A stretch of DNA of 64,000 bases, from positions 71,666,850 to 71,730,849 of the forward strand of contig CM075724.1 of the NCBI GenBank assembly GCA_037974335.1, in the 5' to 3' direction. Origin of the DNA: Prionace glauca. Lineage: Eukaryota; Chordata; Chondrichthyes; Carcharhiniformes; Carcharhinidae. Below the pieces are notes generated by a model. The model was not told the origin of the DNA. It made no database searches and saw only the letters and a program-made list of their open reading frames with translations. Made by a program: the position numbers and the translations under genes. Shown piece by piece: positions 21,395 to 33,710 of the stretch (position 1 is its first letter; the number at the start of each line of letters is the position of its first letter).

Positions 21395-22515
21395 AGCATA
21401 ATAAATGCTTTCATTCCCTCATTAAGCAGTTTTCTATGCGTTTAGCTTTGTCAAATGATCATCTCAACTCAAAATGTCAACTATTTTCTCTTCTTACAGA
21501 TGTTTCCAGACCTGCTGAGATTTTCCAGCATTTTCTCTTTTGGTGTTTGCAGAAGGTTGTTTTTCAAGCTGGAGGCCTGTGACCAGCAGTGTGCCTCAGG
21601 GATCAGTATTAAGTCCATGTTATTTGTCACTTATGTTAATGATTCAGATGGGAATTTAGGAGCCATTGTTAGTAAGTTTGCAAATGACACCAAGGTTGGT
21701 GGCACAGTGGACAGTGAAGAAGGTTATTTAGGATTGCAACTGGATTTTGATCAATTGGGCCAGTGGTCTTATGAATGGCAAATGGTGTTTAATTAGATAA
21801 ATGCAAGGTGATGCATTTTGGTAGATCGAACCAGGACTTACTCAGTTAATAGTCTGGCATTACCATTTTAATGGTATTATGTAGAACAAAAATCTAGGGG
21901 TATAGCTTCATAGCTCCTTGAAATTGAAGTCACAAGTGGACAAAGTCGTAAAAGAAAGACATTCAGCATGCTTGGTTTTATTAGTCAGAGCATTGAATAC
22001 ATGAGTTGGGACATTTTGTTGAAGCTGTACAAAACATTGGACAGAGCACATTTGTGTAGGTTCTGGTCACCCTATGATAGAAGGAATACTATTAAACTAG
22101 AAAGAGACTGGCACCTTTTCTGTGGAGTACAGGAGACATATGAGTGATCTTACAGAGATCTATAAAATAATGTGGGGAAAAGATCAGACTGGTAATAAAT
22201 ACCTTTTCCTATTGATAGGGGAGTCTAAAACTCGAGAGCATAGGTTTAAGGTGAGAGGGGAAAGATACAAACAGATCCAATTTTTCACACAGTGGGTTGA
22301 GTGTGTCTGGGACAAGTTGTCAGAGGCCTCAGTAGTGGTGGACCCAATTATATCTTTTGAAAAGCTTTCAGACAGTTACATAGGTAGGATTGGTATAGAG
22401 GGATATGAACTAAATGCCGGCAATTGGGATTAGCTAAATTGTTAAAAACTGAGCGGCATTGGCAAGTGGGGCATAAGGGCCTTTTTCCATGCTCTAAACC
22501 TCTATGAAGCTATAA
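21395..22515 (+). mobile_element. CR1 fragment joined to half of a palindromic repeat
   Basis: The first part (cagacctgctgagattttcc, tttgcag) is half of a common palindromic repeat. It passes directly into reverse transcriptase sequence: EACDQQCASGISIKSMLFV, SKFANDTKVGGTVDSEEG. The C-terminal part follows at 22,122-22,433 (RGERYKQIQFFTQW). FANDTK in place of FADD and several stops show that it is dead. The first 360 bp occur again inverted at 25,945-26,265. Confidence 0.7.
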
Positions 22516-22519
22516 CAAA

Positions 22520-23030
22520 TATGAGCATGAGTCGGCCCTTCTACCCAGCTTCATTCTGTTTCATGAGATCATGGATAATCCACTTCAACACAATTTTCCT
22601 CCACCATTAATATGTAGAAACCTAATGATCTCAGTCTTGAACGTACTCAGTGACCGAGCCTCCACAGTCCTCTGGACCAACTAATGCCAAACATTCACCA
22701 CACTGAAGAAATTCCTCCTCATTTCAGTCCAAATTGGCCAACCCCTTACCTTGAGACTGCGGACCCTGATTCTAGACCCACTAGCCAGGAGTAACATCCT
22801 TTCCGCATCGACTCAATCACTGTAAGAATTTGAATATTTGAATGAGGTGACCCCTTAATATTCTAAACTTCAATAGATAAAGCCTCAGTATATTTAATCT
22901 TTCCCCATAGGACAATCTCTCCATCTCAAAAATCAGATAAGCACAACTTTCATTACACTCCTATCATGGCAAATTTATATTTTCTTTGGCACACAATACT
23001 CCAGGTCGGTCTCACCACGGTTCTACATAA
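22520..23030 (-). mobile_element. Old CR1 3' part
   Basis: The reverse strand carries the usual C-terminal ORF2 and 3' UTR pattern (compare 55,375-56,725): aagaaattcctcctcatttc, cttaccttgagactg, cacaatactccaggtcggtc. No open frame remains. Confidence 0.6.
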
Positions 23031-23262
23031 AGTAAAGTCACCATTGCCCCAAACGACCATAAGCTGCTACTCTCTTTGAGAGGGAGAACTGACTGGTGGT
23101 AATTTAACTTGAGGATCACTGTACCTCAAGCGAGGGACAAGGTTGAGAAGGCACGGCCTTCATCATTGACCTCACACAGTATGGCAATTCACCCTTACTG
23201 TTGGTATTTCTTTGCCTCAGGGACGAGCAGTCCAGCCAAGTGAGCTAATCAACCTCCACAAG
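23031..23262 (-). repeat. tRNA-derived SINE, second family
   Basis: In its own direction it starts with a tRNA-like head (agctcacttggctggac, then a degraded B box). A body follows (cttctcaaccttgtccctcg, ccaccagtcagttctccctc). It differs from the SINE at 3,150. Confidence 0.65.
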
Positions 23263-23609
23263 GCTCTATATAATTGCAGTAAGACATATTTATTACTATA
23301 TTCAAAACCTTTTGCAATAAAGGCCAAAATAACCATTTTCAAAGTGCAAAATTAAATCTTTTCTGAGATAAGAAACTCCTTCTCCAAATTTTAGGCTTTC
23401 CCCTGCATTTTCAGGAAGGAACCCACTCTCACCCTTCCCTTCATCAATATTCCTTTCGTAACTTTCCTTTCCTAGTACCTAGCAGGGAAAGTATTCCAAT
23501 ACTTTGCCTGCTTCCTAATCTCAGACATTCCTTTTAAGACATTCCAAGGCCCATACCTTTCCTTCCCATTTATATCAAGATGGCAGATTTTTCTCATCCC
23601 TTACTTATT
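23263..23609. other. No recognised feature
   Basis: AT-rich spacer between a SINE and a CR1. I see nothing that I can name. Confidence 0.4.
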
Positions 23610-25340
23610 TAGGGATGCGCAGCATGGCTTTGTAAAGGGGAAGTCTTGCCTTACGAATCTGGTAGAATTTTTTGAGGAGGTGACAAAAACGGTCGACGAA
23701 GGACTTCGTTGATTTCGTCTATATGGATTTCAATCAGGCGTTTGACAAAGTCCCTCATGGTAGGTTGGTTGAAAAGATGAAGGCTCATGGAATACAAGGC
23801 CAGGAAACCAAATGGATTGAGAACTGGCTTGGTAAGAGGAAACAGAGAGTAGTAGTGGAAGGGTCCTTTTCTAGCTGGAGGTCTATCACTAGTGGTGTGC
23901 CGCAGGGCTCAGTACTGGGACCTGTTCTTTTTGTAGTATATATAAATGACTTCCAACAGGGAGTAAATGGTGCGGTCAGCAAATTTGCAGATGACACGAA
24001 GACGGCTGGTTTGGCGGGCAGTGAGGAGCAATGTCTGGCAATAAAACGGGATACAGATAGGCTGGTATATTAGGCAGATATATGGCAAATTGAGTTTAAT
24101 CCTGATAAATGTGAAGTGATGCATCTTGGTAGGAGTAATGTAGGGGGCAGTTATATGATAGAGTGTAGAAACGCAATGGGACCTGGGGTTGCAAGTTCAC
24201 AAGTCTTTGAAGGTGGCATTACAAGTGGAGAAGGCTGTGAAGAAAGGTTATGGTGTGTTAGCCTTTATAGGAAGGGGTAGAGAGTATAAGAGCTGGAGTC
24301 TAATGTTGCAGTTGCATAGAATGTTGGTCTGGCCACATTTGGAGTACTGCGTCCAGTTCTGGTCGCCTTACTACCCGAAAGAAGTGGAGACCCTGGAGAG
24401 AGTGCAGAGGAGGTTTACCAGGATGCTGCCTGGTATGGAAGGATTGGGTTATGAGGTAAGATTGAGCAAATTGGGGCTGTTTTCCCTTGAAAGACGGCGA
24501 CTGAGGGGAGATCTAATAGAGGTAAATAAGATTATGAAGGGTATAGATAGAGTAAACAGTGGTAAGCTATTTCCTATGTTAGAAACGCACAGTACGAGGG
24601 GCCACGGTCTTAGGATGAGGGGGGAGATGTATGACACGGATATTAGAGGGAGGTTGTTCACACAGAGGGTATGGAATGCTCTGCGAAGCAAGGTGGTGGA
24701 GACAGGCATGCTAGAGTTGTTTAAGAGTTACTTAGACATGCACATGAGTGGGTTGGAGGTGGAAGGATATAGGATATTGTTTTAAATAAGGTTCAGTAGC
24801 ATTGGGACGTCCCTGGTAATGTATAAGAATGTGGAATGATACTAATGTTTTTCTCTTTTAATTCACAGGTTTTAAGTCGGTCTGCCTTCTTGTCCAACGA
24901 GGGGCATACACGTGATCGGTCGTACAAAGGCTGCTCTTGGATGTTCGAGAATAGCCTAGCACTTCATGTCGTTAGTGTGTGCTTAAACTGGGCCAGATGC
25001 TGGGCAACACAACAGCTCAGCGACTATCACTGTTTGCTGTGGATTTGCAGACACGTGGATTTGGGCCATTGTCTGTGGGAGCTTGCACATTCTCCCCGTG
25101 CCTGTGTGGCTTTTCTCCGGGTGCTCTGGTTTCCTCCCACACCCCAAAGATGTGCTTTTAGGCTGATTGGAGGTAATAAATTGTCCATAAATTAGTTTTC
25201 CCTCAATGTGGAATGCCATAAGCATAGATAAGGTTCATGGGTGGAGGGGGACTGGTAATGTTAAAATAGCGGCGCGGGCTCGCTGGGCCGAAGGGCCTGT
25301 CTCCTGGGCTGGTTTTGTTCTTTGTTCTTTCTTTGTTCTT
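23610..25340 (+). mobile_element. Family-C CR1 with complete 3' UTR
   Basis: 5'-truncated in the reverse transcriptase (QHGFVKGKSCLTNLVEFF is readable). It runs on through [30 protein letters not shown] and KFADDTK (frame 23,723-24,073, ended by a stop in the Trp-x-x-x-Trp region), the C-terminal frame 24,189-24,785, a 3' UTR of about 550 bp, and the ttgttctttctttgttctt end. It is the reference for the interrupted copy at 6,473-15,585. The UTR contains a block like the SINE core (gcacattctccccgtgcctg, ggtttcctcccacaccccaa). Confidence 0.87.
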
Positions 25341-25556
25341 AACATTTACTGTTCTTTTTTCCTTCAAAATATCCTCTAATCTACACTAAACAGGGACTAG
25401 ATTACTGTGGGATGTAGGTCTGGACTGCAGAAGATAGAACCATAAAAACCCTGCCTCTCCCACACTCCTCAAAGCTTCCACTTTCTAAAGCAGTATCCCA
25501 CTTCAGTCCCCCAATTCATCCCTTCCCTACCCTTGTTACCCCAAGCATTTGGCTTA

Positions 25557-25945
25557 AACAATTTATCTGATAGTAAACTCACAAGCTTTCGAGGTTTCCC
25601 TCTTTGTCAGGTGGATGGAGAGTTCTGGCCTCAGAAAGAGCATAATACAGCACAGACAGTTTACAGATTCCTGAATAGAATGTGAATCTTTACAGCTAAC
25701 CTGCTATTCAATTCTTAAAGTGGCTAACAATGTGAGTGGAAGGAGCACTGAGCACAGTTTAAAGAGATGTGTATTGTCTCCAGACATTGTGACCACAATA
25801 CCACACAACCCTGCCACAGTAACTTCTGCAAGACATGCCGGATCATTCACATGGATGACATCATCACACGTGAGAAAACTATCCACCAGTACATGGTACA
25901 TACTCTTGCAACTCGGCCACTGTTGTCTACCTAATACGTTGCAAT
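25557..25945 (+). mobile_element. Penelope-like element fragment with endonuclease remnant
   Basis: Begins with the word aactcacaagctttcgaggt shared with the hairpin elements. The later part reads, across damaged frames, as the region before and at the start of a GIY-YIG endonuclease (a Cys-x-x-Cys element, then a VVYL-like segment), as in Penelope-like elements. It abuts the inverted CR1 fragment at 25,945. Confidence 0.6.
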
Positions 25946-26265
25946 CCTAACCTTCTTCACTATCCACTATGCCACCAAACTTGGCGTCATTTGCAAACTT
26001 ACTAACAATGCCTCCTAAATTCCAATCCGAATCATTAAAATAAGTGACAAATAACATCGACCTAACACTGATCCCTGAGGCACACTGCTGGTCACAGGCC
26101 TCCAGTTTGAAAAACAAGCTTCTGCAAACACCAAAAGAGAAAATGCTGGAAAGTCTCAGCAGGTCTGGAAACATCTGTAAGAAGAGAAAAGAGCTGACAT
26201 TTTGAGTTGAGATGATCCTTTGTCAAAGTTAAACGCATAGATAACTGCTTAATGAGGGAATGAAA
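25945..26265 (-). mobile_element. CR1 and palindrome fragment, inverted copy of 21,395-21,755
   Basis: On the minus strand it reads LEACDQQCASGISVRSMLFV and IVSKFANDAKFGGIVDSEEG, and it carries the same joined palindrome half as the plus copy at roughly 90 percent identity by eye. Confidence 0.75.
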
Positions 26266-27150
26266 GATGAGTCATTGGCACAGAAACCAGGGAAAAAGCT
26301 ACTAATGGCAGCCCATAGAGAGAATAAAGGGTGTGAATGGTCAAACAGCAGATAAGGTAAAATCGGAGGGTAAGCTATGACAGATGAAAATACAGGAGGG
26401 CGGGGAGGTGGGGAGGTGATGAGAGAGGGATGGGTGGGAGAGACATAAGATTTCGAAAAAGGGGGAAGAGGAAGGAAAAGGGGAGAAAGGTAAGCAAAGG
26501 TGGGGATAAAGTAAGGGCGAATAGTGGGGGATTGGAATAAAGAAAGACAAAGAAATAAACAGTAGAGAACAGTAAAAAAAATTAAAACAAAGGGGTTGGT
26601 GTGGTGCAGAGCTAATCATCTGAAGTCATTGAATTTGATGTTGAGAGTGAAAGGCTGTAAAGTGCCTTGCCGGAAGGTGAGGTGCCATTCCTCGGAATTG
26701 TGTTGAGCTTCACTGGAACATTGCAGCAAGCCTAGGAGAGGCATGTGGGCATGGGAGCAGTATCATGTGTTAAAATGGCAAGCAACTGGAAGGTCAGGGT
26801 CCAGATTGCACACAGACCGAAGGTTGTCAGCAAAGCGATCACCCAGTGTAGTCTTTCCGATAAAGAGACCACATTGGGAGCAGCAAATACAATACACCAA
26901 ATTTAAAGAGGTGCAAGCTTAACCTAGAAATTGTGTTTTGGACCTTGGATGATAAGCATGGAAGAGGTAAAGGGCCAGGTGTTACACCGACGATTGCACG
27001 GGAAGGTGCCATGAGCGAAGGGAGAGGTGTTGGGTTTCTTGAGGAGTGGGCTATGTTATCCCAGAGGGAATGGTCTCTGCGTAATGCAGACAGAGGGAGT
27101 GAAGGGAAAATGTGCTTGGTGGTGACATCATGTTGGAATTGGTGAAAATG
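26266..27150 (-). mobile_element. Penelope-like 3' region with endonuclease C-terminal part
   Basis: On the minus strand, words that translate to pieces like HFNT, LLQCSSEAQ and a basic segment before them match the end of a GIY-YIG endonuclease as found in Penelope-like elements. The 26,340-26,620 part is a pyrimidine-rich 3' region on that strand. The copy is degenerate and differs from the fragment at 25,557. Confidence 0.5.
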
Positions 27151-27164
27151 GCAGAGGATTATGC

Positions 27165-28430
27165 TTACCAGGTTTATAACAACCCTGCCTTCTGTCATCA
27201 AACCAATTTTGTATCCAATTAGCTACCATACACTGAATCCCATGAGATTTAACCTTGTGAAACAACTTGCCATGTGATATCTTGTCAAAGGTCTTGGTTA
27301 AACCTATATAGACTTCGACTGCACTGCTTTCATCAACGTTCTTGGTCACCCCCTTAAAAACTTCATCAAATTTGTGAGACATAGTCTTCCACTCATTAAG
27401 CCTTGGTGACTGTTCCTAATCAGTCTTTGCCTCTCTAAATGCCTATAAATCCTGTTTCTCTCAATATTTTCTAACATTTAACCCATTACAGATGTTTGGT
27501 TCACTGGTCTGTCATTCACAGATTTTTCCATGCAGTTTTCCTTAAAGAAAGGCACAACACTTGACACCTTCCATTCTTCAGCACCTCATCTATGACTGTC
27601 GATGATTGAGATATCTCTGCCAATTGACCCCACAATTTCCTCCCTAAATTCCCACAATGTTCTGGGATGCATTCATCAGGTCCCAGAGATTTATTATCAT
27701 TGATCTATTTTAAGACTTCCAGCACCTCTGTCTCTATAATATGTTTTCTCCTCAAGATGTCACAATTTATTTCCCTAAATTCCCTAACATCTATATGTTT
27801 CTGAACAGTAAATACTGATGAGAAATATTCTTCTAGAATCTCAACCATTTCTTGTGGATCCACACATAGATGATCTTATTGATCCTTAAGAGATTGTATT
27901 CTTTCCCTAGTTTCTCTTTTGCTCTTTATATATTTGTAGAAGCTCTTTGGATTCTTGATTTATCTGCCAAAGCAATCTCATGTCCCCTTTTGGTCCACCT
28001 GATTTCTCTCTTAACTCTATTCCAACATCCTCTATACTTTTTAAAGGATACATTTGATCCCAGCTGCCTACGCATGTCATATGCCTCCTCCTCCTTCTTT
28101 TTGACCAGGACTTCAATATCCCAAGTCATCCAGGATTCCCTACTTCTACCAGCCTTGCCCTCCACTCGAACAGGAATGTTTCTAGCCTGAACCAACACAA
28201 TTTTGAAAGCCTCCCACTTACCAAATGTCCCTTTGCCTGCCAACAAACATGCCAAAATCAACTTTTGAAAGTCTGATACCATCAAAATCGGCAATTTAGA
28301 ATTTTAACTTTTGAGTCAAACCTATCATTCTCTATATCTATCTTAAAGCAAATGGAAACATCCATATCCAAATCAGAAACACCTCCTCTTCGTACTGCCA
28401 TGATGTTATCCCAAGGAAAACACTAACGCT
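27165..28430 (-). mobile_element. Old CR1, reverse transcriptase start and linker
   Basis: Minus-strand frames give IGLTKTFDKISHGKLFHKVK (the A motif of the reverse transcriptase, diverged), then upstream the linker (VKKKEEEAYDMRRQL, KREIRWTKRGHEIALADKS) and the end of the endonuclease. All frames carry stops. Confidence 0.75.
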
Positions 28431-28439
28431 TTTTCCACT

Positions 28440-30345
28440 TACGTGAAAAATAAAAGAATGACCAGGGTGAGGTTAGAGCTGGTCAAGGATAGTAGTGGGA
28501 ACTTGTGCATGGAGTCAAAAGAGTTAGGAGAGGTGATGAATAAATACTTTTCTTCAGTGTTCACAAAGGAGAGGGACCATGTTTTTGAGATGTGAGCATG
28601 ATACAGGCTGATAGACTGGGGGAAGTAGGTGTTCTGAAGGAAGACGTATTAGAAATTTTGAAAAGCCTGAGGATCAATAAGTCCCCTGGGCCAGATGGGT
28701 TATATGCTAGGATTCTTTGGGATATAAAGGATGAGATTTCAGAGCTTTTGGCTTTGAGCTATGGGTCGTTACTGTCCACAGGGATAGTCATGATGTGGGT
28801 ATGCTGGCGTTGGACTGGCGTAAACACAGTAAAAAGTCTGACAACACCAGGTTTTAGGTTAGACTAAAACCTGGTGTTGTCAGACTTTTCACAGGGATAG
28901 TGCGAATGGGAGGACGGGAGAGTGGCGAATGTTGTTCCTCTGTCACAAAAGGAAATAGGAATGACCCTGGTAATCATAGGCCAGTTAGTCTTACTTCAGT
29001 GGTCAGTAAGTTAATGGAAAAGGTCCTGAGGGTTAGGATTTATGACCATTTGGAAAGATGCAGTTTAATCTTGGATAGCCAGCATAGATTCGTGAAGGGT
29101 AAGTCTCACCTTGCAAATTTGATTGAATCTTTGAGGAGGTAAGTAAGTATGTAGATGAAGGTAGAGCAGTAGATGTCATACACATAGATTTTAGCAAGGC
29201 ATTTGATAAGTTTCCCCATGGTAGGCTCATGAGGAAAGCAAGAAGGTGTGGGATAGAGGTAAGTTTGGCCAATTGGATAAGTAACTGGCTATCTCATAAA
29301 AGATGAAGTGTGATGGTGGATGGAAAATTTTCAGACTGGAGGCCAGTTACCAGCAGCGCACCACAGGGATCAGTGCTGGGTCCTCTGCTATTTGTGATTT
29401 TTATCAAGGGCTTGGAGGAAGGGGCCGAAGGGTGGGGCAGTAAAATTGCTGATGACACCAAGGTTAGTGGAGTAATGGGTGAAGCGCAGGGCTGTTGTAG
29501 GCTGCAAAGAGACATTGATAGGATGCAGATCTGGCCTGAAAAGTGGCAGATGGAGTTTAAACCTGATAAGTGTGAGTTGACTCATTTTGGAAGGACAAAT
29601 TTGAGTGCAGATTACAGGGTCAATGGTAGGGTTCTGAGGAATATGGAGGAAGAGAGAAATCTTGGGGGTCATTTCCACAGATCTTTGAATGTTGCCATTC
29701 AAGTGGATAGAGCCGTGAAGAAGGCTGATAGTGTGTTAACATTTATTAACGGGGGTTTGAGTTTAAGAGCTGTGGGGTTATGCTGCAGCTATACAGAACC
29801 TTGATGAGACCACATTTGGAATATTGTGTGTAGTTCTGTTCACCTCACTATAAGAAGGATGTGAAAGCATTCGCTAGAGTGCAGAGGAGATTTACCAGGA
29901 TGCTGCCTAGTTTGGAGGGGTGGTCTTATGAGGAATTTTGAGGGAGCTAGGGCTTTTCTCTTTCGAGTGGAGGAGGATGAGAGGCGACTTAATAGAGGTT
30001 TATAAGAGGGTAAAGTGGATCGACAGAGAGGACATTCAGAGACTATTTTCCTTGGGTGGATGTAGCTATTACTAAGGGACGTAACTATACGGTTCATGGT
30101 GGGAGATTTAGGAGGGATGTCCGAGGTAGGTTCTTTAGTCAGAGAGTGGTTGAGGTGGGGAATGGACTGCTGTGATATTGGAGTCAGACACTTTAGGAAC
30201 TTTCAAAGGGTTATTGAATAGGCACACGGAGCACACCAGAATGATAGGGAGTGGGATAGCTTGATCTTAGTTTTGGACAAAGCTCGGCACATCATCAAGG
30301 GTCGAAGGGCCTATACTGTGCTGCACTGTTCTATGTTATGTATCT
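28440..30345 (+). mobile_element. CR1 copy, B-like, degraded
   Basis: Plus-strand frames give [55 protein letters not shown] and KIADDTKVSG. The C-terminal part follows, and the 3' end is ctgcactgttctatgttatg. FADD is changed to IADD and several stops are present. A hairpin element interrupts it at 28,789-28,889. Confidence 0.82.
28789..28889 (-). mobile_element. Short hairpin element with 12-bp target duplication (copy 3)
   Basis: A 101-bp insertion in opposite orientation to copies 1 and 2: catgatgtgggtatgctggc at the left, gtgttgtcagactttt at the right. The flanks cacagggatagt at 28,777-28,788 and 28,890-28,901 are identical. Confidence 0.9.
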
Positions 30346-30939
30346 GTGTGACGGAAGACGCAAAACTGGCTCTGTCCAAATATGAATGAATACCCAGATT
30401 TGTCAGAGTATTTATAGCATCAATGTATCCTCAACCAACTACACTGGAACTTGGTGGAATTTGAACCTTCAAACTGATAATTGTATTAAATTAAGTGAAA
30501 TAGCAGCAATTCCTAAACTGAAATGGCCATTGGAATCACGTCATCAGGCAGTACTCCAGGAGACCATTGTGAACCCAAGAACTATTATTTTCAATGTACA
30601 GGGAACACATTCGAGCTCAGGTTTTCTCTGATAGACAACAGTCAGAAATACATTTCATTTCTGAGTGACATGTTGTCATGAATGGTATGGCATAAGAAGT
30701 AGTGCTGTATCTCAAATGATACAGGTTGTTCAATATGAAGTGATCAAGTGAAATGTATTCAACCTTGCAACCAATAGTGAATGATGTGGAAAAGTACGCT
30801 GCGTTGGGAAGGCTAAGAATTGAAAGTTGACTGAGTGTGAATGAACATGAAAGACGGAATATAATTGGGGAAGTGTAAGATTATATGCTTTGGATGATGA
30901 AAGTACGACAAAAAATCGAACATCTCTTCAACAAGAAAA
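30346..30939. other. No recognised feature
   Basis: AT-rich sequence with no supported exon or repeat. Confidence 0.4.
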
Positions 30940-31120
30940 GATATAACTATCACCCTTCGACATTCAATGGCATTGCCATTTTCTAGGCACTATATTGGCA
31001 TAAACCATACATGTACTATGGCTACTACAGCAGGTCAGAGGTTACGAATCCTGCGCTGAGTAACTCACCCCCTGACTCAAATACAGGGCACAAGAAATGA
31101 ATTTGAAGGAATACTTTTCA
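30940..31120 (+). mobile_element. Old LINE fragment
   Basis: A short stretch with ggctactacagcaggtcagagg and aatcctgcgctgagtaactc, matching the C-terminal region of the older LINE family. It is diverged. Confidence 0.55.
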
Positions 31121-31149
31121 CTTCTCTGGATTGTTGCACTGTAACAACA

Positions 31150-31860
31150 TTCAAAAATCTTGCCTGCATTCTGTACAAAATAGCCCATTTTGTGATGTTA
31201 ATGTCTCTTTCAGAAAGTTTTTTTTTAAATCATGCTCACAGCCTAATGTGATGTCATTGGTGGGAGGAAAATAAAATCGTCGGTCAGGTGACAAGGGCTG
31301 TTTTTAGTTTGGCTTTGGTTGTAGTGTTAGAAACTTAAAGAGGATCCTCTCTCTTTTTATCTTGGAAGTTTTACCGGTTAGCTGAAAACATATCTTGTTT
31401 GCGATCTGACAGTAAAAAAAAAATCTGTGTTTTGATGTTTTGGGGAGTTGACAAGAACAATTGCTCTGATATTTCAAGATAATTTGAAATCTGCATTCAA
31501 CACAAGGAACTGGAATCCAGTTTTACTTGAGCTTTAGCCTGTGCCCTGATAAATCTGTTTAAGGGGATTTGTTTATAGGATGCTGGTTTGGATTGGAACA
31601 TTTGATATATATGTTGAGTTATACGTTATTGTGGTTGTTTTGTTTTCATTTGTAATTGATGGAAGTTCTTTCTAATCTTCTATTTCTGTATGTTGACTAT
31701 ATCCTTAAATAAACTTTGTTTGATAAAACTCCGTAGTGGTTCACTTGATCACCAGAAGTGAAACATCTCATACTTCTCCAAGCCAAATCCAAAATGTAAA
31801 ACCTATGGTTCAGGTGGGCTTCCTAAAACACGTTGGAGTTTCTGTCTTGGATTATAACGA
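31150..31860. other. Unassigned sequence with a polyadenylation-like signal
   Basis: AT-rich and without an open frame. Near 31,705 the words ccttaaataaactttgtttg look like a polyadenylation signal region. This could be the end of an unrecognised repeat or a fossil long terminal repeat, but I see no partner copy and no target duplication, so I do not assign it. Confidence 0.3.
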
Positions 31861-31914
31861 TTTGATTCCGACCCCTTCTACAAATATTCAATGCTTCTAT
31901 GGCCGACGAGCTGT

Positions 31915-32270
31915 GGCAGTAGTGTGTACCATCTGCAAGATTTGCTACAGGAACTCACCAAGTTTCCTAAGACAGAACACATTGAACTGACCAGCCTTAT
32001 CACCTGGAGGGCCACCACCACTATCTGAAAGTTAGATGTATTTCTGATTCCTACTCATCAATGGTCTGGAGGTTCCCCCCTTCCCTAACACATTTACAAT
32101 CCTGGCAATCACCGTTCCTTCACTGCTGCTTGGTCAAACTCGACGAAGATCCTTCTTAACAATACATTGGGTGTACCTACACCCCAGGGAGTGCAGCAGT
32201 GCAGGAACACGGCTTACTATTACTTTCTCAAGGGAAACTATGGATAGGCAATAAATGGACATCAAATCAA
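31915..32270 (+). mobile_element. Old LINE 3' tail
   Basis: Words such as gtaccatctgcaagatttgc, accgttccttcactgctgct, gggtgtacctacacccc and ggcaataaatg follow the tail of the older LINE family in order. Confidence 0.6.
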
Positions 32271-32279
32271 TGACACCCA

Positions 32280-33710
32280 TATTTAATAAATTATTTAATA
32301 TTTAGCCTTTTTTTGGATCTGGGTGTCAAAATGTTCATGCAGTGGACAGTCAAGAATTCTGATCGAATGTTAACCTTTATTATGAATGCGTTCGAATGTA
32401 AAAATGTAAGCCACAGTGTGACCACATCCATTCCATCCAATATTGATCTCCTTGTGCGAGAAAGGAAGTAGTTGTCTTGGAAACAGTTCAACTGATGCTC
32501 ACAAGTTTGTCTTCTTGCGTGAAGGAGTTGACGTATGTATAGCAGATGTACGTTGATGGATTTATATCACCTGGCGCTTTTCACAACGAGATTTGGAAGA
32601 TAGATTTGGAATTGGAAGACAGATACAATCAATATCAACGGAATAGATGGAGGTATTTGTCTCCCCTGGCTAGGGAGCCGAGAACTAGTTATCGAAAAGG
32701 AGGTCCCTCATTATGAACTGGCATCAGGAAAAATAAGTTCACTCAAAGACTTGTAGATCTTTGGAATCATTTGCCCAAGAGGGATGTAGATATTACATGA
32801 TGCATTTTATCCTTATATTCCAAAATTTACTGCACTTTACTACAGAACGGTTTTCTTGGAAGGACAGGCCCAGAGCGCTGTATGGAACCAACTTCTAATT
32901 TTTATGATGAAGGTCGAGATTGATATCGATGCATTTTTGATACTAAAATTGCAGGATCCCCGAATAGTGCGAAAAGCTGAGGTTGAAATAAATATAATCG
33001 CATATGGTTTGAAAGTTTTGCTTCCGTCCAAATTGCTTATGACTTTGAGCGGAAGAACGATTGAGTGAGATTTTTACCTTTTAAAAATGAATGAACAGGG
33101 TAGGCATGAATAAAGTATTTACAGTTCTGGGTGGCGCTGGAACACGAAATCTAAGATAGTGATTAAATCAAAATGACCTCACGAAACATGGAACGTTAAA
33201 GCACATTTCAGTACTGAAGAAAAATTGACACCACCAGGCTGTACGCTTGAACGTGGAAAATAGTATAATGCATTTAATGGAAGGAAATGTCAATGTACTT
33301 GGCTGCAATCTGATGGGTGGACGTTCGTATATAACACTGTCATAGGCAAAAACCTGTTGAGATGAGTGTCCTGTTTATGCGTTGTAAATACTATAACATA
33401 TCTGAAACAACTAAATAGATGTGCCGTCTCCCATCAGAAAAGACCAGGGACCCCAGTTACCTTTCTTCCCATTGAAGCCTCTAATAATTTACACATTGAT
33501 TGGTATGTTTTTGCGGAGCTGCAACATTGCAAGAATTCGCTCTGATCCAAATTCCAGAACCTTGTTGTAATTACATCACCTGCCCTTTCCTCCTATTCCA
33601 GGCAATTACAATAGAGGTTACAGTCAGCCCATGACAAAATGACGTTACATTATTCGCACAATGGGACTGCCAGCCCGTCTGTAATCAACATCACTGGACT
33701 CTGATGATGT
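32280..33710. other. Mostly unassigned; possible CR1 trace
   Basis: Around 32,600-32,800, words like ttcactcaaagacttgtagatc resemble the end of CR1 ORF2. The rest shows nothing that I can name. On the minus strand this is the expected place of the 3' UTR of gene 2, but no polyadenylation signal was picked out with confidence. Confidence 0.35.

Noticed and set aside
26341-26619. Low-complexity frame rich in Ser, Pro and Phe on minus
   Set aside because: It is the pyrimidine-rich 3' region of a Penelope-like remnant, not a gene.
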